Positions 45,557 through 54,186 are shown, counted from the first letter of the stretch. The stretch: 64,000 nucleotides of DNA from Aureitalea sp. L0-47 (GCF_026126405.1 NZ_JAFMTQ010000001.1:630610-694609); one strand, 5' to 3'. Program-made: numbers and translations. The notes: generated from the sequence alone by a model not told the origin.

Positions 45557-47275
45557 TTATAACTTTTTGAACCATAGTTTTTCCACTCGCTCATTATTAC
45601 TAGTAACTCGCAAGCCAATTACTTCACCGTTCGTATCCCTTTCAAATTTCACATAAGTAAAAAAACTCCTGTTTGAAACAAAGTAATCTTTCGATAAAGG
45701 TTTTAAATCAAAATCCCACCACAATCTATTAGACATTGTTGTGTTATGTTTAACTTTTAATTCTCCCTTCGAAATAAAGATCTCATATTCTATATTTAAT
45801 TCAGGGCTTAAGTATTTCCCTTTATAATCTAAAATTTCTAATTCGCTCAATGAGTAAGATTCATCGTTTATTTTAAGTGCATCTTGATTTCCTTCTGGAC
45901 CAATTAATGTAAGCTTTAATTGCGATTCTGAATCTTTACTAAATAAAATTTTAAGTGGTGTATTTTCCAATTCAAAAAGGGATTTAGCATTTAGTTTCAT
46001 TGGAATATTAACACCGTTATTCGGGCTAAAAAAAAATTGATTATTCTTCTTTAGTACTTGCCATAATTCCCCAATATACCAGTATGGTGTTGGAATAGAT
46101 TTATAATAACCAGTTATAGTATTATAGTTAGTGATAAGTGTCTCATCATTGATTTTAGGAATAATATTAACCTCTTCCTTTTTATTCTTTGAAATAAATA
46201 GTTCAGCAATTTGGTCAGCGGCATATTCAGGATCGAACGCGTCATAATTTGAAAGAATTATTATACCCAAATTAGATTCTGGATAACGACCAATCCATGT
46301 ATGATAACCTGCCGAATCTCCTGAGTGCCATATTTTTGTTTCACCACCAATGCCCTTATTTATTATTAAGCCAAGACCCCAAGTGATTTCATCTCCATTA
46401 TTAAGAACAGCTGGTTGTTGCATTTTATCAATAAGATTGATGTCATTTGGTGAAGGGTTGTCTAAATATAAAAGCCATTTGGATAAGTCTAAAGAATTCG
46501 AATACACGCCTGTTCCTCCATAAAAAGCCCATAAGTTACCAGAGTCTTTAAAGAATCCATTTTTATTTTTATCATAAGAATCTGCACGATTTGGAATAAT
46601 TTCTCTGATGCCTGTAATTATTGAAGTATCAAACATTTTAATAGGCTCAAATATTTTTTTCTTCATCCAGGTTCCAAAGGGTTCTTTAGTTACTCGTTCT
46701 ATAATTTCAGCAAGTAATGTCCATCCAGAATTACTATACCTAAATTTACTTCCTGGTTCAAAATTTAATTCTCTTTGATTTAAGATTAGTTCAAGTGCAC
46801 GTTCTTGAAAAAATGCTTGACTCTTCCAATAGCCTACAATAGATTCTAAAGACGTCTCTTGTCGAAGACCCGAAGTATGAGTTAAAAGATGCTCTATTGT
46901 AATTTTAAAACCAAAATCATGAAGTTCAGGTATGTATTTGCGAATATCGTCTTTAAGCGAGAGAACGCCTTCTTGCTCAAGTTTTAATATTGCAAAAGCC
47001 GTAAACTGTTTGCTCGCGGAAACCAAATGAAATCTAGTTCGAGAGGTTATGGGAATATTATATTCCATATTAGCCATTCCATAACCACTAGTAATGATTA
47101 GTTCCCCATTCTTTAAAATAGCAACTGCCGCACCTGGAATCGAATCATTAAATTGTTTTGAAAAAATTGCATCAACTTCCGCCTTTAATTCATTATTCGA
47201 AACTTGCGAAATAGTATAGTTAAAAAAGAATAATGTCAATGCATATCCTAATATCTGTTTCTTGAGTAGTTTCAT
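45557..47275 (-). CDS. Serine hydrolase (beta-lactamase class C fold), exported
   Basis: A 572-residue protein with a signal peptide (to about residue 24, NYTISQ). Catalytic motifs are SASK (HLVSASKQFTAFAIL), YSN (FRYSNSGWTLLAEI) and HSG (IWHSGDSAGYHT). A second, beta-rich domain of about 190 residues follows (ITGYYKSIPTPYWYIG ... DYKGKYLSPELNIEYEI). Substrate unknown. Both flanking cassette sites are of the same central type and almost identical to each other. Confidence 0.9.
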   Translation of the reverse strand: MKLLKKQILGYALTLFFFNYTISQVSNNELKAEVDAIFSKQFNDSIPGAAVAILKNGELIITSGYGMANMEYNIPITSRTRFHLVSASKQFTAFAILKLEQEGVLSLKDDIRKYIPELHDFGFKITIEHLLTHTSGLRQETSLESIVGYWKSQAFFQERALELILNQRELNFEPGSKFRYSNSGWTLLAEIIERVTKEPFGTWMKKKIFEPIKMFDTSIITGIREIIPNRADSYDKNKNGFFKDSGNLWAFYGGTGVYSNSLDLSKWLLYLDNPSPNDINLIDKMQQPAVLNNGDEITWGLGLIINKGIGGETKIWHSGDSAGYHTWIGRYPESNLGIIILSNYDAFDPEYAADQIAELFISKNKKEEVNIIPKINDETLITNYNTITGYYKSIPTPYWYIGELWQVLKKNNQFFFSPNNGVNIPMKLNAKSLFELENTPLKILFSKDSESQLKLTLIGPEGNQDALKINDESYSLSELEILDYKGKYLSPELNIEYEIFISKGELKVKHNTTMSNRLWWDFDLKPLSKDYFVSNRSFFTYVKFERDTNGEVIGLRVTSNNERVEKLWFKKL

Positions 47276-47287
47276 TGTTGGACTAAT

Positions 47288-47402
47288 TGCTTACAACGTG
47301 TTCGTGAAGGACCTGAGCTGGTTAACACTAACTCAGGAGTTACACAAAAAATTATTATGATTTGAAGGTAATAATTTTTGGGTTATACACGTTGTTGTAC
47401 GC
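47288..47402 (-). repeat. attC-like site (same type as at 45.4 kb)
   Basis: Left arm TGCTTACAACGTGTTCGTGAAGG; right arm GGGTTATACACGTTGTTGTACGC. Its outer core GCTTACAAC is the exact complement of GTTGTAAGC at 45543-45551, the two ends of the serine hydrolase cassette. Confidence 0.88.
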
Positions 47403-47404
47403 TG

Positions 47405-47899
47405 TTAGTCTTTATTTAATAACGATTCATAAATTCTTGATTCTTCTCCCCAAGGGTGATATCCTTGACCAATATATTTAAAGTCATATTTTTCGTAATA
47501 CCCGATATGACCCGTACACAGATATAGATAATCAAACCCAAATTTTTTAGTGTCACGTTTTGCCCTATCAATTAAAAGGGATCCATAATCATTGCCTCTA
47601 TATTTTTCATCAATGAATAGAGCGCAAAGCCAAGGATATAATTCCCCACGGCTGATAAAATCATTAGTAATTAGTCCGGCGCAACCAATTAACAAGCCAT
47701 TTAATTCGAGTAAATACCACTGAGGTAGAGGGTTTTTTGCGTTTAAGCTATTGGAAATACAGTCTTCATAAATGATTGGAAGAACACTTGGCCAACTTTT
47801 TTGAAGATAGTCAATTGCCTTGTCCTTGTAGGCTGGATGTTCTCTTACAGATATTATTTTTAATGATGAGTTGATGATGTTAATTATAATGGCGTACAA
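47405..47899 (-). CDS. GNAT N-acetyltransferase starting at the cassette edge (TTG start)
   Basis: A 164-residue acetyltransferase. ISVREHPAYKDKAIDYLQKSWP leads into the fold, LYPWLCALFIDEKYRGNDYGSLLIDRAKRDTKKFG is the acetyl-CoA site (R/KGxDYG), and YLYLCTGHIGYYEKYDFKYIG is the end. No ATG exists before the conserved part. The only usable start is TTG at 47899, the first three bases of the cassette right after the presumed crossover point (G/TT), or a downstream ATT. Substrate unknown. Confidence 0.85.
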   Translation of the reverse strand: MYAIIINIINSSLKIISVREHPAYKDKAIDYLQKSWPSVLPIIYEDCISNSLNAKNPLPQWYLLELNGLLIGCAGLITNDFISRGELYPWLCALFIDEKYRGNDYGSLLIDRAKRDTKKFGFDYLYLCTGHIGYYEKYDFKYIGQGYHPWGEESRIYESLLNKD

Positions 47900-48028
47900 C
47901 CGTTATGTATAAAAATCTGTGGCGGCTTGGAGCGTTTCGTTTTAGTCCGCCAGGACTAATTTACTTAAAATTAGGGGAGTGGAAATAATGGCTTGAACCC
48001 GCCATAATTTTTATACTTTGCTAGCACT
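47891..48028 (-). repeat. attC-like site
   Basis: Left arm GGCGTACAACCGTTATGTATAAAAA; right arm ATAATTTTTATACTTTGCTAGCAC. The inner arms differ from the GGCTAT type (TATGTATAAAAAT/ATTTTTATA) but are complementary. Core GCGTACAAC complements GTTGTACGC at 47395. Confidence 0.75.
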
Positions 48029-48598
48029 TGTTTTTCGGTTTAATACTTTTATTCCAAGTGTTATTAAGACTACTATTAATGCAATAAAAAATATACTTGT
48101 TGAAATGCTTTTTATAACTGAAAATATATTAGTTGTATAAACTGTAGTCTCTTTCAATTCGGGATAATTTTTAAGCATTGTGATAATTCCGATATTTTCC
48201 AAATAATCTGCAATTCCTGCAATTATCGGTATTAGGCAGAGATAAATATATGGGGAATTTAATTTGTTCAATTTTTTCAAGAAATATCCCAAAATCAAAC
48301 AGTAAGAAAGTCCGAATAGTAGTGGGTAAATCATATCAACAGGTATTTGGTTGGTTAGATATGTCAAACGTCCATTTTCTCCAAGCGAAGTGAATAATTC
48401 ACTTACATATTTCAAATCATATCCTGTGGGCATCATATCCAATAATTTCATTCCGTTAGAGAATTCCATTGTTTTGGGAATTGTCACAGTCCGCATTAAG
48501 GTGTAAACAAGATTGGTCAAGACAAAAAGTCCTAAAACCTTTTTCCCTGAAATATTCTTTTCTATGAATTTTATTAATCGTTTCATTTTTTTCTCCAA
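48011..48598 (-). CDS. Multi-pass membrane protein, unknown
   Basis: A 195-residue protein with about four or five transmembrane segments (residues 20-40, 85-103, 115-135 and 155-185). The loop TVTIPKTMEFSNGMKLLDMMPTGYDLKYV lies after helix 1, and GIADYLENIGIITML is a conserved-looking stretch. Similar hypothetical proteins are known to me from flavobacterial genomes, without function. The 3' end runs into the cassette site. A single-gene cassette. Confidence 0.72.
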   Translation of the reverse strand: MEKKMKRLIKFIEKNISGKKVLGLFVLTNLVYTLMRTVTIPKTMEFSNGMKLLDMMPTGYDLKYVSELFTSLGENGRLTYLTNQIPVDMIYPLLFGLSYCLILGYFLKKLNKLNSPYIYLCLIPIIAGIADYLENIGIITMLKNYPELKETTVYTTNIFSVIKSISTSIFFIALIVVLITLGIKVLNRKTSASKV

Positions 48599-48600
48599 TA

Positions 48601-48818
48601 AGTGCTAACGGTCTCGGCTATGAGTAGTTACGTGGTTTAGCACTTAACTCCCGCCCGTACCGAACGGTACGTTCGGGCGGGTTGCAAGTACGCTCCAAGC
48701 TGAAAATCCGCGAGACACGAGCACGAAGTGCGAACTGTGCGTAAGCAAATTTTCAGAAGTAGGCGAGTAGAAGCAACCCGTCCGCCTTTGGTGGGTTACT
48801 TATAGCCATTGTTGGCGT
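48601..48818 (-). repeat. attC-like site, about 217 bp
   Basis: Left arm AAGTGCTAACGGTCTCGGCTATGAG; right arm TTACTTATAGCCATTGTTGGCG. The centre holds the hairpin CCCGCCCG-TACCGAACGGTACGTT-CGGGCGGG and the GACACGAGCACGAAGTGCG block. The left core is the complement of TAGCACTT at 48022-48029. Confidence 0.9.
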
Positions 48819-48822
48819 TTCG

Positions 48823-50094
48823 TTATTTCTGTTTAGATAATATTCCTAATTGTTCACCCATTAACATATGATTGTAAGAGTTCCCATCTTCTTGCATTGG
48901 AGCGTCCAAAGTGAATGAAACACCATCTTGAAAAATCATTATAAAATCAGAACCACCGAAGGCAAAATGCCCAAGCATATCACCTTTTTTTACAATTGTT
49001 CCAGTAGTAATATTTTCTTCAAAATTGACTGAACCGACAACTCCCATACCGATAGGCATTAAAGCGACCAGTCCATATTCCGCAGTTTCCAATATAACAC
49101 ATCCTCTTGTCTCAACAGATTGCCATCCCGTTTTAGCACTTGGATTAAATGCATACCTGTTGTTTTCCTTATCCCACCACAGTTGACCACCTGTTGGATT
49201 GGCACCTTGAATTATTCGGGCCTCTTTTATTGTTCCACCTAATGGAAAGTGATATCTGTGATAGTCGTTTACATTTAAAAAGGAATGAGTAAATGTGCCG
49301 TTTGCAAATGCATCTTTGTATTCACTGTCATCACCAATAAGTTTTGATATGGATTTTAGCGTTGCAGACTTTACAGGAACCCCTTCTTTTCCTATCAGAT
49401 TCGAATTATTGTCTATCTTCCAAACACCCATTGGTTGCGAATCGGCAAAAGAAGCTACTTTAGACTCATCATCAGGACTTGCAATAGGGCGCATGTCAGG
49501 GGTTTTTAAATATCTCGCAAAGAACTGATTAAAGGTTTTCCAGTTCGAAGGGTCCTCATACCACCCATTTTGCAATCCAAATGCGGTATCGTTTAATGCC
49601 ATTTGATAATATTCATCATTCCAAGACTCTTCAGTGTCTAGAAAAGCACCCCAAGATTTGCTGAAGCTTGTTAACCATTTTGTAAATGGTTCATAATACT
49701 GGAGAGAATTATTGACCAATCCTTTTCCTTCAAGCTCTGGTATTGGTTGATCAATTAGGAAATAAAACGCACCAAAGCTTTGAAATATATTATCAAATAT
49801 CTCAGGATATTTTTCCTTTTTAACTACTGCCCAAGGCATTGTTGTTTCCGTCCAAGTAATAAACTCATAATATTCTTCAAGGTTCTGAGCAGGGTTTGTG
49901 TTTCTGTCTGGGTTTATTTCTTTAGCTTTTTCTATGGAAGATACTAGCATTGACTTAAGTTCTGGATTATTGTCTAAAAGAGTGATTAGTTCTTTTGTTG
50001 CTTTTCCGTATTCGGTGCCCTTTTTGGGTGAATTACAGGAAAAAATACCAATGACTATAATTAGTATCAGTAAGAGATTTCGATAATATTTCAT
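48823..50094 (-). CDS. Phosphatidylserine decarboxylase-related lipoprotein
   Basis: About 423 residues from the ATG at 50094 (MKYYRNLLLILIIVIGIFSC, lipobox FSC). The C-terminal two thirds resemble phosphatidylserine decarboxylase: FNQFFARYLKTPDMRPI, FTHSFLNVNDYHRYHFPLGGTI, YGLVALMPIGMGVVGSVNF and KKGDMLGHFAFGGSDFIMIFQ. The Ser of FGGSDF sits where the self-cleavage LGST-type site is in true decarboxylases. The enzyme is normally cytoplasmic or inner-membrane; a lipoprotein form may act on an unusual substrate. It ends with the stop-site fusion TAACGAAA. Confidence 0.85.
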   Translation of the reverse strand: MKYYRNLLLILIIVIGIFSCNSPKKGTEYGKATKELITLLDNNPELKSMLVSSIEKAKEINPDRNTNPAQNLEEYYEFITWTETTMPWAVVKKEKYPEIFDNIFQSFGAFYFLIDQPIPELEGKGLVNNSLQYYEPFTKWLTSFSKSWGAFLDTEESWNDEYYQMALNDTAFGLQNGWYEDPSNWKTFNQFFARYLKTPDMRPIASPDDESKVASFADSQPMGVWKIDNNSNLIGKEGVPVKSATLKSISKLIGDDSEYKDAFANGTFTHSFLNVNDYHRYHFPLGGTIKEARIIQGANPTGGQLWWDKENNRYAFNPSAKTGWQSVETRGCVILETAEYGLVALMPIGMGVVGSVNFEENITTGTIVKKGDMLGHFAFGGSDFIMIFQDGVSFTLDAPMQEDGNSYNHMLMGEQLGILSKQK

Positions 50095-50127
50095 ATTTAT
50101 CATTGTTTAAATTTACTTTAGCTAATG

Positions 50128-50324
50128 AACGCCAACGTCCACGGCTATGTTCCTGTTGCGACTTCGGCCCTGTTGGCAGCAGGCGGCTGAGTTTATTAAC
50201 GCTGGCGGCTGGTGCGTAGGGGAGAAGGGCGCCGCGACGTAACATTCCCGGACTGATTTAATTTGTTTAAAGATATGAATTTCCCGAAAGCGAAACGAGC
50301 AATGGAATATAGCCATTGTTGTGC
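50128..50324 (-). repeat. attC-like site, about 196 bp
   Basis: Left arm GAACGCCAACGTCCACGGCTATG; right arm GGAATATAGCCATTGTTGTGC. AACGCCAAC is the exact complement of GTTGGCGTT at 48811. The centre matches the site at 44.8 kb. Confidence 0.92.
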
Positions 50325-50789
50325 TTAGTGTTTTATTTCCAAGTCAATCTGTCTTCCTTCTTCAAATGCTTTTTTATCCATTCCCGTACCAACTGCTATA
50401 CCAATAGCCATCCCGATAGGCAATCCTATTCCTAAAAAAGCCATATTCCCAAGGCTAGCACCAAAAGCAACACCAAGAGGAATTCCGAATGCAGCCATTC
50501 CAACCGCCAACCAAGTATTTCGATAATGATTTTTAGTCACAAGCTTATGCTCTTTCTCAATTAACTTAATAATGCGAGATTGAGTTTTATTTATTTGTCT
50601 TCTTAACACTTTTTCTGATTCCGAAACTGAATTTATTTGGTCGATTCCATCATTAACAGAGTTTACAGTTTCATTGGGTAATTCCTTTGTTCTCAATTCC
50701 ACTAAGAGTTTATCGAATTGAGCATAAGAAGCATAAAGCTTTTTATGTTGGTCTATATCTGGTCTGTTTTTAAGTTCTTTTATGTCCAT
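50325..50789 (-). CDS. Coiled-coil protein with two Gly-rich membrane helices, unknown
   Basis: A 154-residue protein. Residues 1-90 are charged and helical with coiled-coil character (QYAQFDKLLVELRTK..., EKVLRRQINKTQSRIIKLIEKEHKL). Residues 92-135 hold two Gly/Ala-rich hydrophobic segments with glycine-zipper spacing (GMAAFGIPLGVAFGASLG, GIGLPIGMAIGIAVGTG). This could be a small membrane-inserting protein. No family recognised. The leader between cassette core and ATG is only about 14 bases. Confidence 0.7.
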   Translation of the reverse strand: MDIKELKNRPDIDQHKKLYASYAQFDKLLVELRTKELPNETVNSVNDGIDQINSVSESEKVLRRQINKTQSRIIKLIEKEHKLVTKNHYRNTWLAVGMAAFGIPLGVAFGASLGNMAFLGIGLPIGMAIGIAVGTGMDKKAFEEGRQIDLEIKH

Positions 50790-50799
50790 CTGATATCAT

Positions 50800-50969
50800 T
50801 AAGCACAACGTCCACGGCTATGAATTCGACGGGTTAGGCCAGCGGTTTTGGGTAGCTTTTCGCACCCAAAAGAGCTGGAGCGTCATGTCGAATTCAGTGG
50901 ACTCTTTATTTTGTAGTTAAATTAATCAATTCGGAACGAATTGAGCTGATTTATAGCCACTGTTAGGCG
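50800..50969 (-). repeat. attC-like site, about 169 bp, well preserved
   Basis: Left arm TAAGCACAACGTCCACGGCTATG; right arm GAGCTGATTTATAGCCACTGTTAGGCGC. TAAGCACAAC is the exact complement of GTTGTGCTTA at 50318. The central block includes GGTTTTGGGTAGC...GCACCCAAAAG and the palindrome CAATTCGGAACGAATTG. Confidence 0.95.
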
Positions 50970-50982
50970 CCGTGTTATCGAC

Positions 50983-51837
50983 TTATAACTTTTCAATAAT
51001 TGCTTTTCTCCAAAAGTAGACTCCAAAAACACAAGTCACAATTGCAAACATTATCCCGTTTTCACCTAGCCAATGTTCTGTTCCCTCATTTTTAATTGTT
51101 ATTTCAGGTAATATTTTTTGAATATACACATTACTTACTGCGTGAAATATTACCGCTGGCCATAGGCTTTTAGATTTAAAGGTGTAGTAGGTCATAATAA
51201 ATGACATAGAAATAATTACTATAAAGAATGTCATAAATTCCAATAGCACATTATTACTGTAGTAAACAAGCAGCGGCCAATGCCAAGCAGCCCAAATAAA
51301 TCCACTAAAAATAGAAACACCAGTAAATGAAAGTACCTTTCTTAATTCATAAATAAAAAAACCTCTCCAACCAATTTCCTCTCCTAAAGTCGTTGCCGAG
51401 GCTCTTATTACTTCTACAGTTCCTAATAAAATAATAGCTATGATTGTTATCGACGCTGGATTTAATGTTCCTATTCCAAACAACCCAAGTTCTTTTCCCC
51501 ATTCTGTAATTGCTTCTTCATTAGCTAAGTTTCCGAATCCGAAAATCCAGATCAGTATATAAGTGATTATACCATATAATGCAGGAATAAAATAGGACCA
51601 TCGGATATATTTCCAATCCCCCCACTTCCAATTTAGTGATGAAATTTTACGCCCTTTTATTTTCAAGGTTATAAACGCAGCTATCGCGGGACACCACATG
51701 ATAGCTCCAACATATATCCTTGAAGGATATAAATTGACTATGGCATAGTGGAAAGGTGAAGTAAGTAGAATGACAAGCGCAAGAAACAGGAAAATTGTCT
51801 TCCAGGCTTCTTTGCGTTCGGATAAATTTTTTAACAT
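50983..51837 (-). CDS. CPBP family intramembrane glutamic protease
   Basis: A 284-residue integral membrane protein with about eight helices. The CPBP/Abi motifs are present: motif 1 with E153, E154 and R158 (LGEEIGWRGFFIYELRK) and motif 2 with H186 (FIWAAWHWPLL). These residues form the active site of the Rce1-like glutamic protease. Roles range from prenyl-protein processing to bacteriocin self-immunity. The cassette ends GTTAGGCGC and GCGCCTAAC pair exactly. Confidence 0.93.
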   Translation of the reverse strand: MLKNLSERKEAWKTIFLFLALVILLTSPFHYAIVNLYPSRIYVGAIMWCPAIAAFITLKIKGRKISSLNWKWGDWKYIRWSYFIPALYGIITYILIWIFGFGNLANEEAITEWGKELGLFGIGTLNPASITIIAIILLGTVEVIRASATTLGEEIGWRGFFIYELRKVLSFTGVSIFSGFIWAAWHWPLLVYYSNNVLLEFMTFFIVIISMSFIMTYYTFKSKSLWPAVIFHAVSNVYIQKILPEITIKNEGTEHWLGENGIMFAIVTCVFGVYFWRKAIIEKL

Positions 51838-51895
51838 TAGAACTTTCTGATTGTTATGCTCACAGAAGACGAATCGATTGCGGGTTTGTTACATT

Positions 51896-52080
51896 GCGCC
51901 TAACGTCCACGGCTATGAGTAGTTGCGTGGGTTAGCACTTAACTCCCGCCCGTACCGAACGGTACGTTCGGGCGGGTTGCAAGTATATACCAAGTTGGAA
52001 ATTCCGTAGGAATTTCCAAAGTAGGCGAGAACAAGGAACCCGTCCGCCTTTGGCGGATTACTTATAGCCATTGTTGTGCT
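51896..52080 (-). repeat. attC-like site, about 185 bp, well preserved
   Basis: Left arm GCGCCTAACGTCCACGGCTATGAG; right arm ATTACTTATAGCCATTGTTGTGC. The centre has the CCCGCCCG...CGGGCGGG hairpin. GTTAGGC is a perfect match to the classical GTTRRRY core. Confidence 0.95.
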
Positions 52081-52084
52081 TTCG

Positions 52085-53131
52085 TTAGTTTTCATCCTTC
52101 TCCCATTCTATTGGATCTTTGTCAATAAATTGGGTTAAGACTATGTTTGTAGAATCAACACCACTAAAATCTAATGTTTGATTCCAGTTAATAGCGTAGA
52201 AAAGAGAATTATTCAATTGTACGAGCTCCGATTTTGCTCCATCCCACCCAGTAACATATAGAGATTCATCAGCATAACTAATTTTTATTGGTTCAACATC
52301 TTTATTAGTGTAGTGTCCAATATATCTGCTGTATACTTCTTTTTCAGGTGTGAGTTCACTAAAATTAAATTGATATAAAACCTTATTTAAAAATTTGAGT
52401 AAGTCCTTTTGGTGTTTGGCTCTTTCGTTTTCCCAGCGTGTTCGTTGAAGCAAATACGCTAAAAATGATTCATTATCATAAAGACTCTTAACTGCTATTT
52501 CTTTTTCCTGCAAACTGTATCTCTTTTTAAGAGCAACAGATCTCCTCAAACCATCATCGCTCAAAGGGGAAAAAAAGTCTTTCGAAGTGGTCATCATTAA
52601 ATTTAAAAGATTATCAGATTTAGTTTCATCTTCAAAACCAGCCTGATATTGTGAAGAGAAGTTTGCTAAAGCTTTAAGTAATTCTTTATTATTTAGAATT
52701 GAGGTTTTTCCTGAACCTATAATTGCGTTATAACTTCCCGTAATAGCTACCGCTTGATGATGCGAAAATGCACCCTTGCGAATATATTCTCTAATGATAT
52801 CTGGATGAATTGAATAATCTTGAGATTCTATAGCATCTATTAAATCTCGAGAGCTTAATATGGCTCTTTCTTGATTTTTTATAGTTTCAAGAAAATTTAA
52901 ACGTGTGGCTATAAAGTCTTCCTTAATGTCTGAAAGAATTATAGCCTCTTGGTCTTTCTCTTTTCTTAATTCATTACTGTTGTTAATCTGCAGAGCTATT
53001 ACTATACCAATGACAACAAGAACTATTTCACCAATAGCGTATTTAAAATACCTGCCTACCGGCCAGGCAGGCTTTCCGGTTTTATTTTTCTCAATGAGGT
53101 CGTATCTAATTCTCCTAAAAAACTTAATCAT
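52085..53131 (-). CDS. DUF6090 family membrane protein (long form)
   Basis: About 348 residues from the ATG at 53131 (MIKFFRRIRYDLIEKNK); an in-frame upstream ATG lies inside the REP-like module and is unlikely to be used. One transmembrane helix (IGEIVLVVIGIVIALQINN) is at about residues 38-57, then a helical outer domain. An extra C-terminal part of about 60 residues (EKEVYSRYIGHYTNKDVEPIKISYADESLYVTG) is beta-rich. Function unknown. It shares a cassette with another DUF6090 gene. Confidence 0.87.
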   Translation of the reverse strand: MIKFFRRIRYDLIEKNKTGKPAWPVGRYFKYAIGEIVLVVIGIVIALQINNSNELRKEKDQEAIILSDIKEDFIATRLNFLETIKNQERAILSSRDLIDAIESQDYSIHPDIIREYIRKGAFSHHQAVAITGSYNAIIGSGKTSILNNKELLKALANFSSQYQAGFEDETKSDNLLNLMMTTSKDFFSPLSDDGLRRSVALKKRYSLQEKEIAVKSLYDNESFLAYLLQRTRWENERAKHQKDLLKFLNKVLYQFNFSELTPEKEVYSRYIGHYTNKDVEPIKISYADESLYVTGWDGAKSELVQLNNSLFYAINWNQTLDFSGVDSTNIVLTQFIDKDPIEWEKDEN

Positions 53132-53228
53132 AATTTTATGTTTAATGCCAGCGTTGCAGTCTGGCCCCTTCACTAAAACAGTCCGCTGGACTGTTTTTTT
53201 ACGTTGGGTCCTCTAAAGAATTTTATCA
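53132..53228 (-). repeat. REP-like hairpin module between two DUF6090 starts
   Basis: On the minus strand the 97-bp module begins with a false DUF6090 start (ATGATAAAATTCTTTAGA, 53228-53211), continues GGACCCAACGTAAAAAA, has a hairpin ACAGTCC-AGC-GGACTGT, then GGGCCAGACTGC, and ends at the true start ATGATTAAGTTTTTTAGG. The false start opens an 18-codon ORF that stops in the hairpin. Confidence 0.75.
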
Positions 53229-53965
53229 TTGGTTTTTATTGTTGAAAGTTCGAGGATACGATCGATGGTCACCTTGATTTGTGATAGCTCGTTATTGCCT
53301 TTTGAATCTAGACCTAATATGGTATTTAAGATACCTGCTCTCCTAAAGAATAGATTCTCGAAATCGACTGTAGCAAGGTAGTTTTTATCAAATCTATCAT
53401 CCTTCATTCCACCGCGCCTCCAAGCAACATTAGATGCTAGCTCTGGAAAAAGATGATCATAGAGAAGTTGTACTGCTATGTCCTCTTCTTCTTTATAGTC
53501 GGCTAGCACATCCTCCCATGATACCAGAAGTACCCTTAACTCAGGATCGGAGATCAGCTCGAATGTGGAAGAGTTGACCAAAGACTTGATTACTCCTTGA
53601 GATGGATTAAACGTGCTCCAATTCCCCCAATATTGGAAACCTTTACTCACTGTGTCTATATTGATGGTCTCTGGATTAATAGGGAATAGCGAAATCATGT
53701 ATTCATTATGAGCTAAAGATCGCTCATGTACAAAGACTACACTATCCAATTGGGTTCTATTTTCGAGGAACTCCTGATGAAGCGCCTCCAGTAGTAGTTG
53801 CTCTTTGTTCGCTTCCTTACGCCCCTGATTCCAGTTACTTACTTGCAAGGCTAGTAGGATACCTATCATGACTAACACAATTTCGCCAACGGCATATTTC
53901 AAATACTTTACTGTTTTATTTTTCTCCATGAGGTCGTATCTAATTCGTCTAAAAAACTTAATCAT
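53213..53965 (-). CDS. DUF6090 family membrane protein
   Basis: A 250-residue protein starting MIKFFRRIRYDLMEKNKTV, with one transmembrane helix at about residues 26-44 (IVLVMIGILLALQVSNW) and a helical outer domain. Its last codons (AAT GAT AAA ATT CTT TAG) overlap, in another frame, the false DUF6090 start of the next REP-like module, so its C-terminus was probably altered by the module. It is the second gene of a two-gene cassette. Function unknown. Confidence 0.87.
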   Translation of the reverse strand: MIKFFRRIRYDLMEKNKTVKYLKYAVGEIVLVMIGILLALQVSNWNQGRKEANKEQLLLEALHQEFLENRTQLDSVVFVHERSLAHNEYMISLFPINPETINIDTVSKGFQYWGNWSTFNPSQGVIKSLVNSSTFELISDPELRVLLVSWEDVLADYKEEEDIAVQLLYDHLFPELASNVAWRRGGMKDDRFDKNYLATVDFENLFFRRAGILNTILGLDSKGNNELSQIKVTIDRILELSTIKTNDKIL

Positions 53966-54065
53966 ATATATCTTGATTTAATTGCCTGCGCACCACCTGG
54001 CTCCTCACTATCAAAGGTCTACCAGACCTTTGATTCCCGTTCGGCCCTCTAAAGAATTTTATCAT
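53966..54065 (-). repeat. REP-like hairpin module upstream of DUF6090
   Basis: Same layout as the module at 53.2 kb, 100 bp from the false start (54065) to the true start (53965). The hairpin is AAAGGTCT-GGT-AGACCTTT, a stem of different sequence but the same shape. Flanks are AGAGGGCCGAACGG and TAGTGAGGAGCCAGG. The false start opens a 35-codon ORF whose stop overlaps the true ATG. Confidence 0.75.
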
Positions 54066-54186
54066 ATTCTATTTCCCGAGAAAGCGAGAATCTTATTTAT
54101 TAATGGTTAGTCATAGTTTCTACTCCGAAGCTTTTCGGCCTTCGTAGCCAAGCTACTTCGGCGAAGTAGGCAAGCGAAGAAGTAAT

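Noticed and set aside
41722-52095. Short ORFs lying inside attC-like sites (41722-41919, 50033-50316, 51913-52095)
   Set aside because: They follow the repeat sequence, not gene-like composition, and recur wherever the same site type occurs.
53966-54065. Leader peptide MIKFFRGPN... controlling the DUF6090 gene
   Set aside because: The 35-codon ORF ends exactly over the true start, but the comparable ORF at 53.2 kb stops inside the hairpin, so the peptide is not conserved. It is better explained as a copied gene start.
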